Shown here in pieces: positions 28,011 through 37,415 of a DNA stretch of 64,000 nucleotides. This DNA comes from Hoeflea prorocentri (GTDB lineage: Bacteria > Pseudomonadota > Alphaproteobacteria > Rhizobiales > Rhizobiaceae), in NCBI RefSeq assembly GCF_027944115.1, contig NZ_JAPJZI010000001.1, positions 2,976,001-3,040,000 on the forward strand. Direction: 5' to 3'. Every line of letters starts with the position of its first letter. Position 1 is the first letter of the stretch. The notes under the pieces were generated by a model. The model did no database searches and was not told the DNA's origin. It was given only the letters and a program-made list of their open reading frames with translations. A program made the translations under genes and the position numbers.

Positions 28011-28112
28011 TTCCTGCCTTCGTCCCGTCCCTTTTTCCATCGCCTCCCAGCCCGACTGCCGCAACAGTTACGGCAGCCGACGGGGAAGGAGCGCTGACGC
28101 TCAGGTATCGCT

Positions 28113-29420
28113 TTAACCTTCGTTCAGGGCGCGTTGAACATCCTCAACGAAAAGGTTAGCTGCTTCCTCGGCCTCCATCTGACCGAAACCGACCTGCTCA
28201 TAGAGATTGGTGAACTCGTTGATCAGATGTTGGGTGTTGTCCGGCCAGACATCGATGTTTACGCCATAGGTATCGGCAAACCCCTTATACATCTTGATCC
28301 GGTCGACCAGTGTGGGCGGCGATGCCGGATCGACGACCTGTGCGTCGAGCAAGGTCACCGTCGGCGTCAGGCCCACCCGCGACTGCATCTCCACGCCCGC
28401 ATCCTTGTCGTTCAGCCAGAAGTCGACAAAAGCCGCGGACGCATCGACATTGTCGCAATTGGCCGAGATCGACAGCGAGTTGCTGCCGGAGGTCAGAGGG
28501 TTGTTGCCGTTCGGCGGCTTTACCTGCAGGGCAAAGCCGCCGTCGACAGCGTCCAGCGCAGACTGCAATTCGGACGCTGTTATGTCGCCTCCGGTCCTGG
28601 AGAGAGTGATCCCCTGTGCCATGAATGACTGAACGGTCGCAGACGGCTCCTCGGCGCTCATAGCCATATTCGGCGTCAAGCGTTCCTCACGCGCGCGGTT
28701 CCATAATTCAAACCAGTCGGCCAGCGTTTCCGTCCGGAAGCCGGGCTTGTCACCGTCAAAGAGATCCTCGCCACGGCCCTGAGCATATTGTTGGAATTGG
28801 AGAATCTCGCCGCCGAGCTGCGTCAGCGGATAGATATCTTCATCCTCGAGTTTCTGGCGCGCCTCGGCAGCCCACTCGATGTAATCCTCATAGGTCCAGT
28901 CATTGGCCGGCTCCTTGACGCCGGTCGGTTCAAGTTTTGGCCAATTATACTGGAAGGTCTCGAACCACAGGCCCACCGGCAGAACATAGAGATTTCCGTC
29001 GGCGTTGCGGTGCCCCTCGACCACATCCTCAGGGATAGCCGAAATATCGATCTTGCCTTCCTTGATCAGATCATCGAGCGGCAGCAGAACGCCGAGGTTT
29101 TCATAGCGTGTCTGATAACGGGTCTGCATCATCGGCACACAGGGCAAATGGCCGGCGGCAGCCTGAACCGTCACCCGGTCCCAGTGCCTGAGAAAGTCTG
29201 TGGGCTGGGGTAGGATCTTTGCCTCAGGATAGGTTTCCTCGAACGATTTAATCATGCCGTAAACGGCACGATTGCGCCCTTCCGAACCCCACCAGGCGAA
29301 AGATACTTCACCGTCGATCTCCTGGGCCTGAACGCCGGTGCCCAGGCCGAGACCGGTTCCGCAGGCAATCGTCAAAACCGCCATGCTGGTCATCAGTGAC
29401 ATCGTGACTGGTCGTTTCAT
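28113..29420 (-). CDS. Extracellular solute-binding protein, family 1 (copy 2)
   Basis: 435 residues with signal peptide (MTSMAVLTIACGTGLGLGTGVQA). Mature protein is a family 1 (UgpB/MalE-type) binding protein: ISFAWWGSEGRN-like start, WETFQYNWPKL and LSISANCDNVDASAAFVDFWLND. It is strongly similar, across the whole length, to the protein at 37416-38720, including the leader and ribosome-site region GGAGGAAGTCGT. A recent tandem-type duplication is implied. It is followed by the UgpC-type ATPase. Confidence 0.93.
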   Translation of the reverse strand: MKRPVTMSLMTSMAVLTIACGTGLGLGTGVQAQEIDGEVSFAWWGSEGRNRAVYGMIKSFEETYPEAKILPQPTDFLRHWDRVTVQAAAGHLPCVPMMQTRYQTRYENLGVLLPLDDLIKEGKIDISAIPEDVVEGHRNADGNLYVLPVGLWFETFQYNWPKLEPTGVKEPANDWTYEDYIEWAAEARQKLEDEDIYPLTQLGGEILQFQQYAQGRGEDLFDGDKPGFRTETLADWFELWNRAREERLTPNMAMSAEEPSATVQSFMAQGITLSRTGGDITASELQSALDAVDGGFALQVKPPNGNNPLTSGSNSLSISANCDNVDASAAFVDFWLNDKDAGVEMQSRVGLTPTVTLLDAQVVDPASPPTLVDRIKMYKGFADTYGVNIDVWPDNTQHLINEFTNLYEQVGFGQMEAEEAANLFVEDVQRALNEG

Positions 29421-29487
29421 ACGACTTCCTCCCTGTTTCGCTCAGCGCTCTTTTTGAACGCCGGAAACAGCAAACAGCCGGCCGGCC

Positions 29488-29525
29488 AACCGGTCAAAAG
29501 CCAATATGACGTTTGTGGCCTGCCG
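29488..29525 (-). promoter_or_regulatory. Duplicated upstream element of binding-protein gene, copy 2
   Basis: 29488-29511 is identical over 24 bases to 38791-38814, and 29515-29525 to 38818-38828. Read on the minus strand it contains TTGACC, a possible -35 element. AACCGG half-sites overlap it. Conservation between two diverging paralogues points to a shared promoter/operator. Confidence 0.5.
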
Positions 29526-29559
29526 TTCGCAGCAGTCTAAAACGTCAAAGGCCGCATAA

Positions 29560-29583
29560 GGCCCGCGCCGGTTTTAGCGGGCC
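29560..29583 (-). terminator. Hairpin at the end of the MocR gene
   Basis: GGCCCGC (29560-29566) pairs perfectly with GCGGGCC (29577-29583). The stop codon of the MocR gene is in the 10-base loop. A loose T-rich stretch follows on the minus strand; weak terminator at best. Confidence 0.3.
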
Positions 29584-30986
29584 CAGCTGTTCCAGACATG
29601 AGCAAGACGCTGCAGCCCTGTCTCAAGCTTTTCCCTAGGGGCAGAGATTGCGAGACGAAGGTGATTATCGCATTCGTTCGAGATGCTGAAGGTCGGACCG
29701 GCCAGCAGATCGACGCCGGCGCGTCTTGCCTGCTCGGCGAAAGCAAGAGCCGAACGGCCTTTAGGCAGCTGGATCCAAAGGGACGCGCCGCCCTGGTTTG
29801 GGTGGACGTGCCAGTCGGGCAACAGATAGGCCAGGCGCGCCAGAACTTCGGTCAACCTGTCCTCAAGAAGCGCCCGCCTTAGACAGCGCGCTTCAGGAAC
29901 TCGCCTAAGCAGCCGTTCGGTAGCTATTTGCGACGGGATGGACGTTCCGAGATCCTCGGCGCTCTTTGCCGCCACAAGGCTGGACAGGACATCGGCCTGA
30001 GCGCGGATCCAACCGATGCGCAAGCCACCCCAGAAAAGCTTGCTCGCCGACCCGATTGTGATCGTGTTGCTGCAGAAACCCGCAATCGGTAATGGACGGT
30101 TGTCACGACACAAGGTGTCGGCCGTCGACGCATCGTCGATGATGGTGACGTTATACTCCCCGGCAAGACTTGCGATCTCCAAGCGCTTGTCATTTTCCAG
30201 GCAGGAACCGGTGGGATTGTGCACCGTTGACAGAATGAGCGCCATCTTCGGCCTGTGTCTCTCCAGTGCGTCGGCAAAAAATCCGACGTCCAGCCCCTCA
30301 TCACCGCTCTTGACCGAAACAAGCCGCGCCCCGGCGGCACGCAGCGATTCAATACCACCGCGATAGGTGGGCTCTTCCACGACGATAACATCACCTGCTT
30401 CGATCAAACTTCTGGTGATGATGTGAACCGCCTGTTGGGCACCGGCTGTTACCATCACCTCTCTGGCGGACGTTGCCAGGCCATCGGCTACATAGTATTG
30501 CGCGATCGCTTCCCGTAGGGCCGGAAGCCCTTTCGGATAGTAGCCGTGATTACCCAGCAGAGGCTCAAAATCCGCCGCTGACAGCCGGCCCAGTTCCTCG
30601 GCCACCATCGGCAGCGCCTGACCCGCTGCGCTGCGCAGATCGACCCTGCCCATGATACGTCGCTCGAGGAAGGACTGGAGCCTCGCATCACCCCGCGCAC
30701 CAGCCGTTCGGCCCGCTGACGAAACAAAGGTGCCGATCCCGGCACGGCTGTTCAGGCTGCCGTCATCGCGTAATTCGTCGAACGCCGCACCGACGGTCGT
30801 CCGGGCCAAACCCATCGTCGCAGCCAGTTGCCGCTCCGACGGCAATCTGCAGCCGGCTGGAAGCTGACCGTTCTCAATCAGAAGGCGCAGACCGGATGCA
30901 AGATTGTTGGACAACGTCCCGTCCGAATCCTCCCAGGATCCAAGCAATCTGGTCAGCCGATGTGTGTTGACTAGCTCTCCCATCAT
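29574..30986 (-). CDS. MocR-type regulator (GntR wHTH fused to PLP aminotransferase)
   Basis: 470 residues from the ATG at 30986, nine bases after AGGAGG. The wHTH is at about 15-80 (PSERQLAATMGLARTTVGAAFDELRDDG). The rest is a fold-type I aminotransferase domain with VMVTAGAQQAVHIITR, the Asp region IIDDASTADT and the PLP lysine in GSASKLFWGGLRIGW. MocR proteins sense PLP or amino compounds and control nearby genes. It lies inside the carbohydrate-acid cluster, next to a class III aminotransferase further down, which suggests the pathway includes an amino compound. Confidence 0.92.
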   Translation of the reverse strand: MMGELVNTHRLTRLLGSWEDSDGTLSNNLASGLRLLIENGQLPAGCRLPSERQLAATMGLARTTVGAAFDELRDDGSLNSRAGIGTFVSSAGRTAGARGDARLQSFLERRIMGRVDLRSAAGQALPMVAEELGRLSAADFEPLLGNHGYYPKGLPALREAIAQYYVADGLATSAREVMVTAGAQQAVHIITRSLIEAGDVIVVEEPTYRGGIESLRAAGARLVSVKSGDEGLDVGFFADALERHRPKMALILSTVHNPTGSCLENDKRLEIASLAGEYNVTIIDDASTADTLCRDNRPLPIAGFCSNTITIGSASKLFWGGLRIGWIRAQADVLSSLVAAKSAEDLGTSIPSQIATERLLRRVPEARCLRRALLEDRLTEVLARLAYLLPDWHVHPNQGGASLWIQLPKGRSALAFAEQARRAGVDLLAGPTFSISNECDNHLRLAISAPREKLETGLQRLAHVWNSWAR

Positions 30987-31087
30987 TTGAATGTTCCTCC
31001 TATAGAATATCACCGCAGTTCATCGAGGAAAATCAATTAAACTGAGGTGCTTAGGTCGGCGTTTTATCTTTCTCAGTCCGGCCGTTG

Positions 31088-31939
31088 TTAGACTGCTCGC
31101 GTGACCTGAGGCAGCGACATGTTCAGAAACTGGCGTGCCCGCTCCTTTACAGCCGTTTCGACCGGCAACCGTTCCATCGAGGACGCTCCGAAAAAACCGT
31201 TCAACCCTTGCGCCCGGTCAAGAACGTCCTGCGCATCGGCCGGCTCGGCGATCGGCCCACCGTGGCAAAGAACAATTATATCCGATCGGACGCGACGCGC
31301 CGCCGAGGCCCAATCGGCAATCCGCTCGACGCAGTCATCCAACGTCGGCGATGTCAGGGCACCGATCCGACCGCCGGTGGTCAATCCGAGATGACAGACG
31401 ATCACATCGGCTCCCGCCTCTGTCATTGCAACCGCATCTTCCATGGAAAAGACATAGGGCGTGGTCAGAAATTCCAGATCCCTCGCCTTCCCGATCATCT
31501 CCACTTCCTTGTAATATCCCATCCCCGTCTCTTCCAGATTGGCCCTGAATACCCCGTCGATCAGTCCGACCGTCGGGAAGTTCTGAATGCCGGAAAAACC
31601 CAGCCTCGCAAGCTCCGGCAGAAAGACGTCCGGATCGTAGAAAGGATCGGTGCCGTTCACACCAGCCAGAACCGGCGTATGCTTGACGACAGGCAGCACC
31701 TCCCGAGCCATCTGGAACACGATATCGTTTGCGTTGCCATAGGCGAGCAAACCGGCCAGCGACCCCCTGCCGGCCATACGGTAACGCCCGGAATTGTAGA
31801 TAATCAGGAGGTCGATCTCCCCGTCTTCCTGAAGTTTTGCCGTTATGCCGGTGCCGGCACCGCCACCAACAATTGGAACACCTGCCGCCATCTTTGACCT
31901 TAACTGCTCAAGAATCTCGGATCGTGCTATTCTCGCCAT
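31088..31939 (-). CDS. Phosphoenolpyruvate hydrolase-like TIM-barrel protein
   Basis: 283 residues of the PEP_hydrolase (PF09370-type) family: [41 protein letters not shown] at 25-65, [11 protein letters not shown]-like [12 protein letters not shown], a [10 protein letters not shown] phosphate-like loop and [11 protein letters not shown] near the end. In fungi and bacteria the family is fused or paired with Tm-1-like (UPF0261) proteins, as here. The start overlaps the Tm-1-like gene by 32 bases, so both products are probably made together. Biochemical role not established. Confidence 0.88.
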   Translation of the reverse strand: MARIARSEILEQLRSKMAAGVPIVGGGAGTGITAKLQEDGEIDLLIIYNSGRYRMAGRGSLAGLLAYGNANDIVFQMAREVLPVVKHTPVLAGVNGTDPFYDPDVFLPELARLGFSGIQNFPTVGLIDGVFRANLEETGMGYYKEVEMIGKARDLEFLTTPYVFSMEDAVAMTEAGADVIVCHLGLTTGGRIGALTSPTLDDCVERIADWASAARRVRSDIIVLCHGGPIAEPADAQDVLDRAQGLNGFFGASSMERLPVETAVKERARQFLNMSLPQVTRAV

Positions 31940-33167
31940 GGACTTGTTCCTTGTTGGTCGAATCTAAGAGAAGCTGCAACTCGGCAACGGCGCGAGCGGC
32001 AAATCGGGGATCGTTGATATACGTCTCCATCTCCACGAGCTTTACGCGATCCCGGTCAAGATGTTCCCGCACCGCCGTAAACAGGGCTTCGTCGGCATCG
32101 GCATCATGGAAAACGCGCCCCTCAACCGCGATTTCCGATATTCCGAGCAGCGGCAGCAATAAAGTGCACGGCCCCTCAAGGCTTGAGACGCGCCGCGCAA
32201 GTCTCTTGCCGAGTTCACCGCACTCCTCGCAATTGGTTCGCATCAGCGTGATGCTGGCATTGTGAACGTAGAGGTTCCTGTTCTTGAAACGAGCGGGAAT
32301 GGATTCCTTTGGTCCGAAATTGACCATGTCGAGACCGCCGGGCGATACGACGCGCGGCGTTGCATTCGGCGTTGATGCGGCAAGCCTGCCAACGCCGGCC
32401 GAAAACACGCCGCCGACCAACTCGTCGGCAAGCTCGGTCGTGGTAATGTCAAGGAGCCCGGCCAGCATGCCCTCGCCTGCCAGTGCCTCCATTGTCCGCC
32501 CTCCGGAGCCGGTCATGTGAAACGTGAGAACCTCATAACCGGCCTCATCGAGCAGCCGGCGTCCCTCGGTCACGCAGGGTGTCGTCACCCCGAACATACT
32601 GGCGGCAACCAACGGCCGCCCTGCTGCGATGTCAGGCGGCTCAGACAACACCATACCCGCGAGCGCCGCTGCGGCATTTGAAAGGATTCGCGCCGAGATA
32701 CAATTGACACCGGCAATGTCTACGACACTCGGAAACAGCACCAGGTCCGTTTCGCCGACATAGGCGCTCGTGTCGGCCGACGCCGCGGTGGATACGATCA
32801 GTTTCGGCACGCCAAGCGGCAGGCTTCTGAATGCCTCTGCGGCGATCGACGTTCCACCGGTCCCGCCGAGACTGATGCCGCCGCCGATCACGCCTTTGCC
32901 GTGAAGATCGGCGACAATACGCCGCGCGCCTTTGGCCATCGCGACCACGGCCGTCCCACGGTCATCGGCCTTCGCCAGATCGTCAATAGAGCTGCCGGCG
33001 GCTTCAGCAACCTCGTTCCGGCTCACATCGGCCGGTATGGTGGGTTCGCCCAGAATACCGCAGTCCACGACCGTGACCCCAACACCGCCACCAAGCAGAC
33101 GGTCGCGGACGAACGCGGACTCAGCTCCCTTGGTGTCCAAAGTACCCAGCATCACGACATTGGGCAT
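31908..33167 (-). CDS. Tm-1-like ATP-binding domain protein (UPF0261)
   Basis: 419 residues covering the whole UPF0261 fold: [16 protein letters not shown] at the N-terminus, [13 protein letters not shown] in the middle, VFGVTTPCV-like [30 protein letters not shown] and a C-terminal LPLLGISEI. The family includes tomato Tm-1 N-domain; bacterial members have no proven reaction. Paired by overlap with the PEP-hydrolase-like gene. It sits between a cupin and that gene in the carbohydrate-acid cluster, arguing for a catabolic enzyme role. Confidence 0.88.
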   Translation of the reverse strand: MPNVVMLGTLDTKGAESAFVRDRLLGGGVGVTVVDCGILGEPTIPADVSRNEVAEAAGSSIDDLAKADDRGTAVVAMAKGARRIVADLHGKGVIGGGISLGGTGGTSIAAEAFRSLPLGVPKLIVSTAASADTSAYVGETDLVLFPSVVDIAGVNCISARILSNAAAALAGMVLSEPPDIAAGRPLVAASMFGVTTPCVTEGRRLLDEAGYEVLTFHMTGSGGRTMEALAGEGMLAGLLDITTTELADELVGGVFSAGVGRLAASTPNATPRVVSPGGLDMVNFGPKESIPARFKNRNLYVHNASITLMRTNCEECGELGKRLARRVSSLEGPCTLLLPLLGISEIAVEGRVFHDADADEALFTAVREHLDRDRVKLVEMETYINDPRFAARAVAELQLLLDSTNKEQVHGENSTIRDS

Positions 33168-33185
33168 GTCACGCTCCCTGGACAG

Positions 33186-33602
33186 TCAACCGAGGTTACC
33201 GACATCTGGTATAGTGCCGACGGCGGCCTCCCGGTAGTCCGGCAAGGTGCGCAACGCCCGCTCGGCGCCACCCGGCGTGTAAACCACCAGCAATTGCAAC
33301 GTGGTCCAGCCAGTGTTCACAGTCGAATGGTAGATCGTGCGGGGAATGTAGAACACGTCGCCGGCGGCGATGTCGAAGGGCTCCCTGTCGTCGATCATCT
33401 GCCGGCCGCGACCGGAGATGACGTAGATCATCTCATCGTCATCCGGATGATTGTGGCGGTCATGCCCCTTATTGGGAAACAGCATGACGTCACCCACGGT
33501 CATAGTAGCGCCGCCCTCGGTCACGTCGGGGCTGATACGCCATTTGATCCGCCCCCAGTCAAAGATATCGGTCGTAAAATCATCCGGTTTCAAATTATGC
33601 AC
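33186..33602 (-). CDS. Single-domain cupin protein
   Basis: 138 residues starting from a GTG at 33602, placed seven bases after a GAGGAG site; longer frames run into the Gfo/Idh gene. Cupin motif 1 is HDRHNHPDDDEMIYVISG, motif 2 is PRTIYHSTVNTG, giving a mononuclear metal site. Such proteins act as sugar isomerases, epimerases or oxygen-independent lyases. Its place among sugar-acid genes fits an isomerase role; this is not demonstrated. Confidence 0.8.
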   Translation of the reverse strand: MHNLKPDDFTTDIFDWGRIKWRISPDVTEGGATMTVGDVMLFPNKGHDRHNHPDDDEMIYVISGRGRQMIDDREPFDIAAGDVFYIPRTIYHSTVNTGWTTLQLLVVYTPGGAERALRTLPDYREAAVGTIPDVGNLG

Positions 33603-33648
33603 TTGATGCTCCTCCTCAGATATCGTTAAGCGCCTGCAAACATGCGCT

Positions 33649-34680
33649 CTAGATGCTGAACTCCTGGCGCGCACCGCCGGATCGCGCCGACTTGTGGGCC
33701 AACTCGATAATCCGGACCCCGATAGCGCTGTCGCGTGGGTCAACCGGCGGCGGTGCGCCCTCGGTGATGGCCTGAAACAGGCCGTCATAAAACGCATCGC
33801 ACCCCCGCAGCACCGGCAAGTCCCTGATGAGCTCCGGAGGCGTGCCGGGCCGATGGATATCGAGACTACGCAAATCTCTTCCGACGATGGTGCCCCTGTC
33901 CCCTGACACGACCCATGCCGGCAGTTCATCCACGGCTTCCCGGTAGACTTCGATGCGCGACAAACCACCGCCCGGAAAGTTCATCCTGATGTCGACGTAG
34001 TGCTCCACCACATCGCCGGGATAAGTGTGCATAACCGCGGAGACATCCAGCGGCGCACCCCCGAACAGATGGATCTGATGATCGATCAGGTGGGGCGAGA
34101 TCAGGTATGTCACGCCGCCGGCGCCATCCGTGGTGTGCGCCCAGGCCGCCAGATCTGATCCGGTGTGCGGTGAGCCCGCTCCCGCCACCACATATTTGCC
34201 GCGATGCATGCGGCGCTCCTCGACGCGCCACACATCACCGATGGCCCCGTTGCGGATAACTTCCAGAATACTCTGATACTGCTCTTCCCATCTGCGGTTC
34301 TGGAAGACGGAAAGCACGACCCCGGCGTTGTCGGCGGCAGCCATCATTTCGGCCGTTTCCGCTGTAGACTTCGCCATCGGCTTTTCGACGACGATGTGTT
34401 TTCGGGCCGCAGCAGCAGCCAATGTCATTGGAAGGTGCAGGTCGTGCGGCGTCGCAATGACGACCAACTGCACCTTCGGATCGTCGATGAGTGCACGCCA
34501 GTCATCATAAGCTTTTGCTCCAAACCGCTCGGCGGCCGCCCGGGCACGCTCGACCGTGCGGCTTGACACGGCAACGAGTTCGTAATGCGGATGGCGCGTC
34601 AGTGTGCCCTCCGCATGATAGTACCATCCGCTGTTGCCAAGGCCGATAAGTCCGACGCCGATGGGTGCTGCTGCTGTCAT
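33649..34680 (-). CDS. Gfo/Idh/MocA-family oxidoreductase
   Basis: 343 residues from the ATG at 34680. N-terminal Rossmann GLIGLGNSGWYYHAEG binds NAD(P); VEKPMAKS carries the conserved Lys of the EKP motif; SPHLIDHQIHLFGG holds the catalytic-type His/Asp helix. The family oxidises or reduces sugars and cyclitols. It lies between an SDR and a cupin on the same strand with 20-50 base gaps. Confidence 0.92.
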   Translation of the reverse strand: MTAAAPIGVGLIGLGNSGWYYHAEGTLTRHPHYELVAVSSRTVERARAAAERFGAKAYDDWRALIDDPKVQLVVIATPHDLHLPMTLAAAAARKHIVVEKPMAKSTAETAEMMAAADNAGVVLSVFQNRRWEEQYQSILEVIRNGAIGDVWRVEERRMHRGKYVVAGAGSPHTGSDLAAWAHTTDGAGGVTYLISPHLIDHQIHLFGGAPLDVSAVMHTYPGDVVEHYVDIRMNFPGGGLSRIEVYREAVDELPAWVVSGDRGTIVGRDLRSLDIHRPGTPPELIRDLPVLRGCDAFYDGLFQAITEGAPPPVDPRDSAIGVRIIELAHKSARSGGARQEFSI

Positions 34681-34699
34681 TATTCTTCCCTTCGGCGTG

Positions 34700-35515
34700 T
34701 CACGAAAGTTTCTGGAGGCCGCCGTCCACCTGAAGCGTGGTCCCGGTGATGTATGATGCATCGTCGCTGGCGAGAAACGCGATGGCGGCGGCGATCTCAT
34801 GTGGCTGAGCCAGCCGGCCCAGAAGACATGGCGTCTTCAGCTTCCCCATTTGCTCGCGCATCGCCTCCGGATCGGCGGCGTCATTTGTATGCATCTCGGT
34901 GATTGTTCCACCGGGGGTTACGGCGTTCACCCGCACACCCTTCTCTGCCAACGCGGCAGCCATCGACCGGGTCATGGACAAAAGTCCAGTTTTGGTCATG
35001 TCGTAGACCCACTTGTAGGGCCGTGCCTTGAATGCGGACTCCGAGGAGACATTGACGATGGAAGCTCCGTTCTTCGTCAGGGCGGGCAGCATGCCATGAA
35101 CAAGGACGGCAACCGCCTTGAGGTTGACGTTGACGAGGAGGTCCCATCCCTTGAGCCCGTTTTCAACAAATGGGCTGTTCTGCTGGCCTTCGACATGAAC
35201 GACACCGGCTGAGTTCACCAGGATGTCGATCTCACCGAGGTCATCAGCCAGTGTTTCGGCTGCCCGACGCGTCGCCTCTTCCCGGGAAAGATCCAGCTCC
35301 AGGAAGCGCACATCTGCCTCTTCGTCATGAAACTCGGCCATCATGGCGTCGGCGGCTGTCCGGTTGCGATCGATAGCAATCACCCGGGCTCCCTCCCGGG
35401 CGAACCGGTCGACACAAGCCCTGCCAATTCCGGACACCCCGCCGGTCACCACCGCGGTGCGGCCTGCAAACCGTCCGGGCGTCACTGGCGCCGGGTGGGT
35501 AGTCGTTTCAGTCAT
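34700..35515 (-). CDS. SDR-family oxidoreductase
   Basis: 271 residues. Classical short-chain dehydrogenase pattern: TGGVSGIG for NAD(P), NSAG at the fourth strand, catalytic Ser in NVSSESAFKARPYKWVYDMTK with Tyr-x-x-x-Lys, and LASDDASYITGTTLQVDGG at the end. It probably oxidises a hydroxyl of the imported carbohydrate acid. It lies 20 bases upstream of the Gfo/Idh gene and 20 downstream of the permease gene. Confidence 0.92.
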   Translation of the reverse strand: MTETTTHPAPVTPGRFAGRTAVVTGGVSGIGRACVDRFAREGARVIAIDRNRTAADAMMAEFHDEEADVRFLELDLSREEATRRAAETLADDLGEIDILVNSAGVVHVEGQQNSPFVENGLKGWDLLVNVNLKAVAVLVHGMLPALTKNGASIVNVSSESAFKARPYKWVYDMTKTGLLSMTRSMAAALAEKGVRVNAVTPGGTITEMHTNDAADPEAMREQMGKLKTPCLLGRLAQPHEIAAAIAFLASDDASYITGTTLQVDGGLQKLS

Positions 35516-35534
35516 TTGGGTCCTCCGTTACTCA

Positions 35535-36452
35535 TCACTTCAACCCGGTCGTCGCTATTCCGGCCACCAACAACCTCTGGAACGACAGGAAAAAACCGAT
35601 CACCGGAAGCAGCGACAGAAGTGACATGGCAAACAGCGCGCCGAAGTTGGATTCAGCCGTGGAGTCCAGAAAGAGCGAGAGACCGATCGGCACGGTGTAG
35701 TTCTGCGGGCTGTTGAGATAGATGAGCGGCTGCAGGAAGTCGTTCCACGTCCAGATGAATGAGAACGCCGCTGTGGTCGCGATCGCGGGCAACGAAAGCG
35801 GCACGAAGATGCGCAGGAAAATCTGGAGATGGCCGCAACCGTCCAACCGCGCGGCTTCCGACAGTTCACGCGGAATGGCGCGGAAGAACTGGACAAACAG
35901 GAAAACGAAAAATGCCTCAGTGGCAAGGAACTTCGGCACAACAAGAGGCAGGAACGTGTCGAGCCAGCCCAGTGTGCTGAAGAGAATATATTGCGGGATA
36001 AGCAGAGCATGCAACGGCAGCATGATCGTGCACATCATCAGGGCAAAAAGGGTTCGCCGGAACGGAAATCTCAGCCGTGCAAACGCATAGCCTGCAAGCG
36101 CGCAGGAGAAGATATTGCCCACGACGCTCAAGCCGGTGATAACAAACGAGTTGATGAAAAAGGTCGAGAAACTTACAAAACCAAGCCCTTCCCAGCCATG
36201 GGTGAAGTTCTCGAGCGTAAAATGCTCACCTGGCCAAAGTCCCGGCGAAACGAAGATCGCCTCCGGGACACGGAGCGCCGAGGCCATCAACCAGAGCAAC
36301 GGATAAATCATGATGAAACTGGTGGCCAGCAAGCCGGTATGGGCCAGCATCGTGCGAACATTATCCGGCAAGTGGGACAACCCGCTCTTCCCGGTCGAGC
36401 GATCGGATATCGCTTCGGCCATCCGCGGCCTTGTCGGACTTGGCGCGCTCAT
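35535..36452 (-). CDS. Carbohydrate ABC transporter permease, MalG/UgpE type
   Basis: 305 residues with six predicted membrane helices and the EAA loop EAARLDGCGHLQIFLRIFVPLSLPAI, which contacts the ATPase. A 30-40 residue soluble N-terminus precedes helix 1. It overlaps the MalF-type permease gene by 4 bases. Works with the binding proteins at 28.1-29.4 and 37.4-38.7 kb. Confidence 0.93.
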   Translation of the reverse strand: MSAPSPTRPRMAEAISDRSTGKSGLSHLPDNVRTMLAHTGLLATSFIMIYPLLWLMASALRVPEAIFVSPGLWPGEHFTLENFTHGWEGLGFVSFSTFFINSFVITGLSVVGNIFSCALAGYAFARLRFPFRRTLFALMMCTIMLPLHALLIPQYILFSTLGWLDTFLPLVVPKFLATEAFFVFLFVQFFRAIPRELSEAARLDGCGHLQIFLRIFVPLSLPAIATTAAFSFIWTWNDFLQPLIYLNSPQNYTVPIGLSLFLDSTAESNFGALFAMSLLSLLPVIGFFLSFQRLLVAGIATTGLK

Positions 36453-37390
36453 TGTTCATCTCCGTAGTGGACCCAGTAGCGGGCACTGAGAAAGAACAGC
36501 ACGGTGATCGCAGCGATCAGAATGAGCAGCACCCACGCCATGGCGGACGCATAGCCGAGCTGTAACTGAGTGAAGGCGCGCTGATAAAGCAGAAGCGTAT
36601 AAAACAGTGTCGAGCCGGCAGGCCCGCCTGTGCCGTCACTGACGACATAAACCTGGGTAAATGCCTGGAAGCCTCCGATCATGCTGAGAACGCCATTGAA
36701 AAGGACCAGCGGCGAAAGCGAGGGAAGCGTGATATGCCAGAACCGCTGCCAGCTTCTGGCGCCGTCTATAGTGGCGGCCTCGTAAAGCTCTGTCGGGATC
36801 TGCCGAAGTCCGGCCAGGAAAATGACCATCGGCGCACCGAACGTCCAGACATTGAGAACAATGATGGTTCCGAGCGCCGTACGCGGGTCGCCGATATAGC
36901 TGAAGCCCTCTATGCCGAACACGTCAAGAACGTGGTTGATCAGGCCATGCTCGCCAAACACGTAGCGCCACAGTACTGCTATTGCGACGCTTGTGCCGAT
37001 GAGGGAGGGAAGATAGAAAATCGTTCGATAAATACCGAGCATGCTCAGCCCGCGGTTCAGCGTTATTGCGACCGCCAGCGCAAAAATCAGCAGGATCGGG
37101 ACCGAGATGAAGACATACTGGGACGTCACCTTAAGCGATCCCCAGAACGCCCGGTCGGCTGTAAACATGCGCACATAGTTGTCAAATCCGACCCAATCAG
37201 CTCGTGCGAACGACCCGCTGAAATTGGTGAATGACAGGGCAAGAGACGCCAGGATTGGCCCAAGCGTGATACAGATAAAACCTATGAGCCAGGGCAGCAG
37301 GAAAAGGTAACCTGCAATGCCCTCGCGGGCGCGGGAGCTCAGCGGTAAAAACCGCACACGCGAGGGGCTTTTGGTCGTGGACCGGGGCAT
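36449..37390 (-). CDS. Carbohydrate ABC transporter permease, MalF/UgpA type
   Basis: 313 residues from the ATG at 37390; the longer frame to 37444 would overlap the preceding stop. Helix 1 is AGYLFLLPWLIGFICITLGPILASLALSF and the EAA loop is YEAATIDGARSWQRFWHITLPSLSP. It forms the heterodimeric pore with the MalG-type subunit, with a 4-base overlap. Confidence 0.93.
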   Translation of the reverse strand: MPRSTTKSPSRVRFLPLSSRAREGIAGYLFLLPWLIGFICITLGPILASLALSFTNFSGSFARADWVGFDNYVRMFTADRAFWGSLKVTSQYVFISVPILLIFALAVAITLNRGLSMLGIYRTIFYLPSLIGTSVAIAVLWRYVFGEHGLINHVLDVFGIEGFSYIGDPRTALGTIIVLNVWTFGAPMVIFLAGLRQIPTELYEAATIDGARSWQRFWHITLPSLSPLVLFNGVLSMIGGFQAFTQVYVVSDGTGGPAGSTLFYTLLLYQRAFTQLQLGYASAMAWVLLILIAAITVLFFLSARYWVHYGDEQ

Positions 37391-37415
37391 CGAAGCACTC
37401 TTCGGTTTGGTTTGA

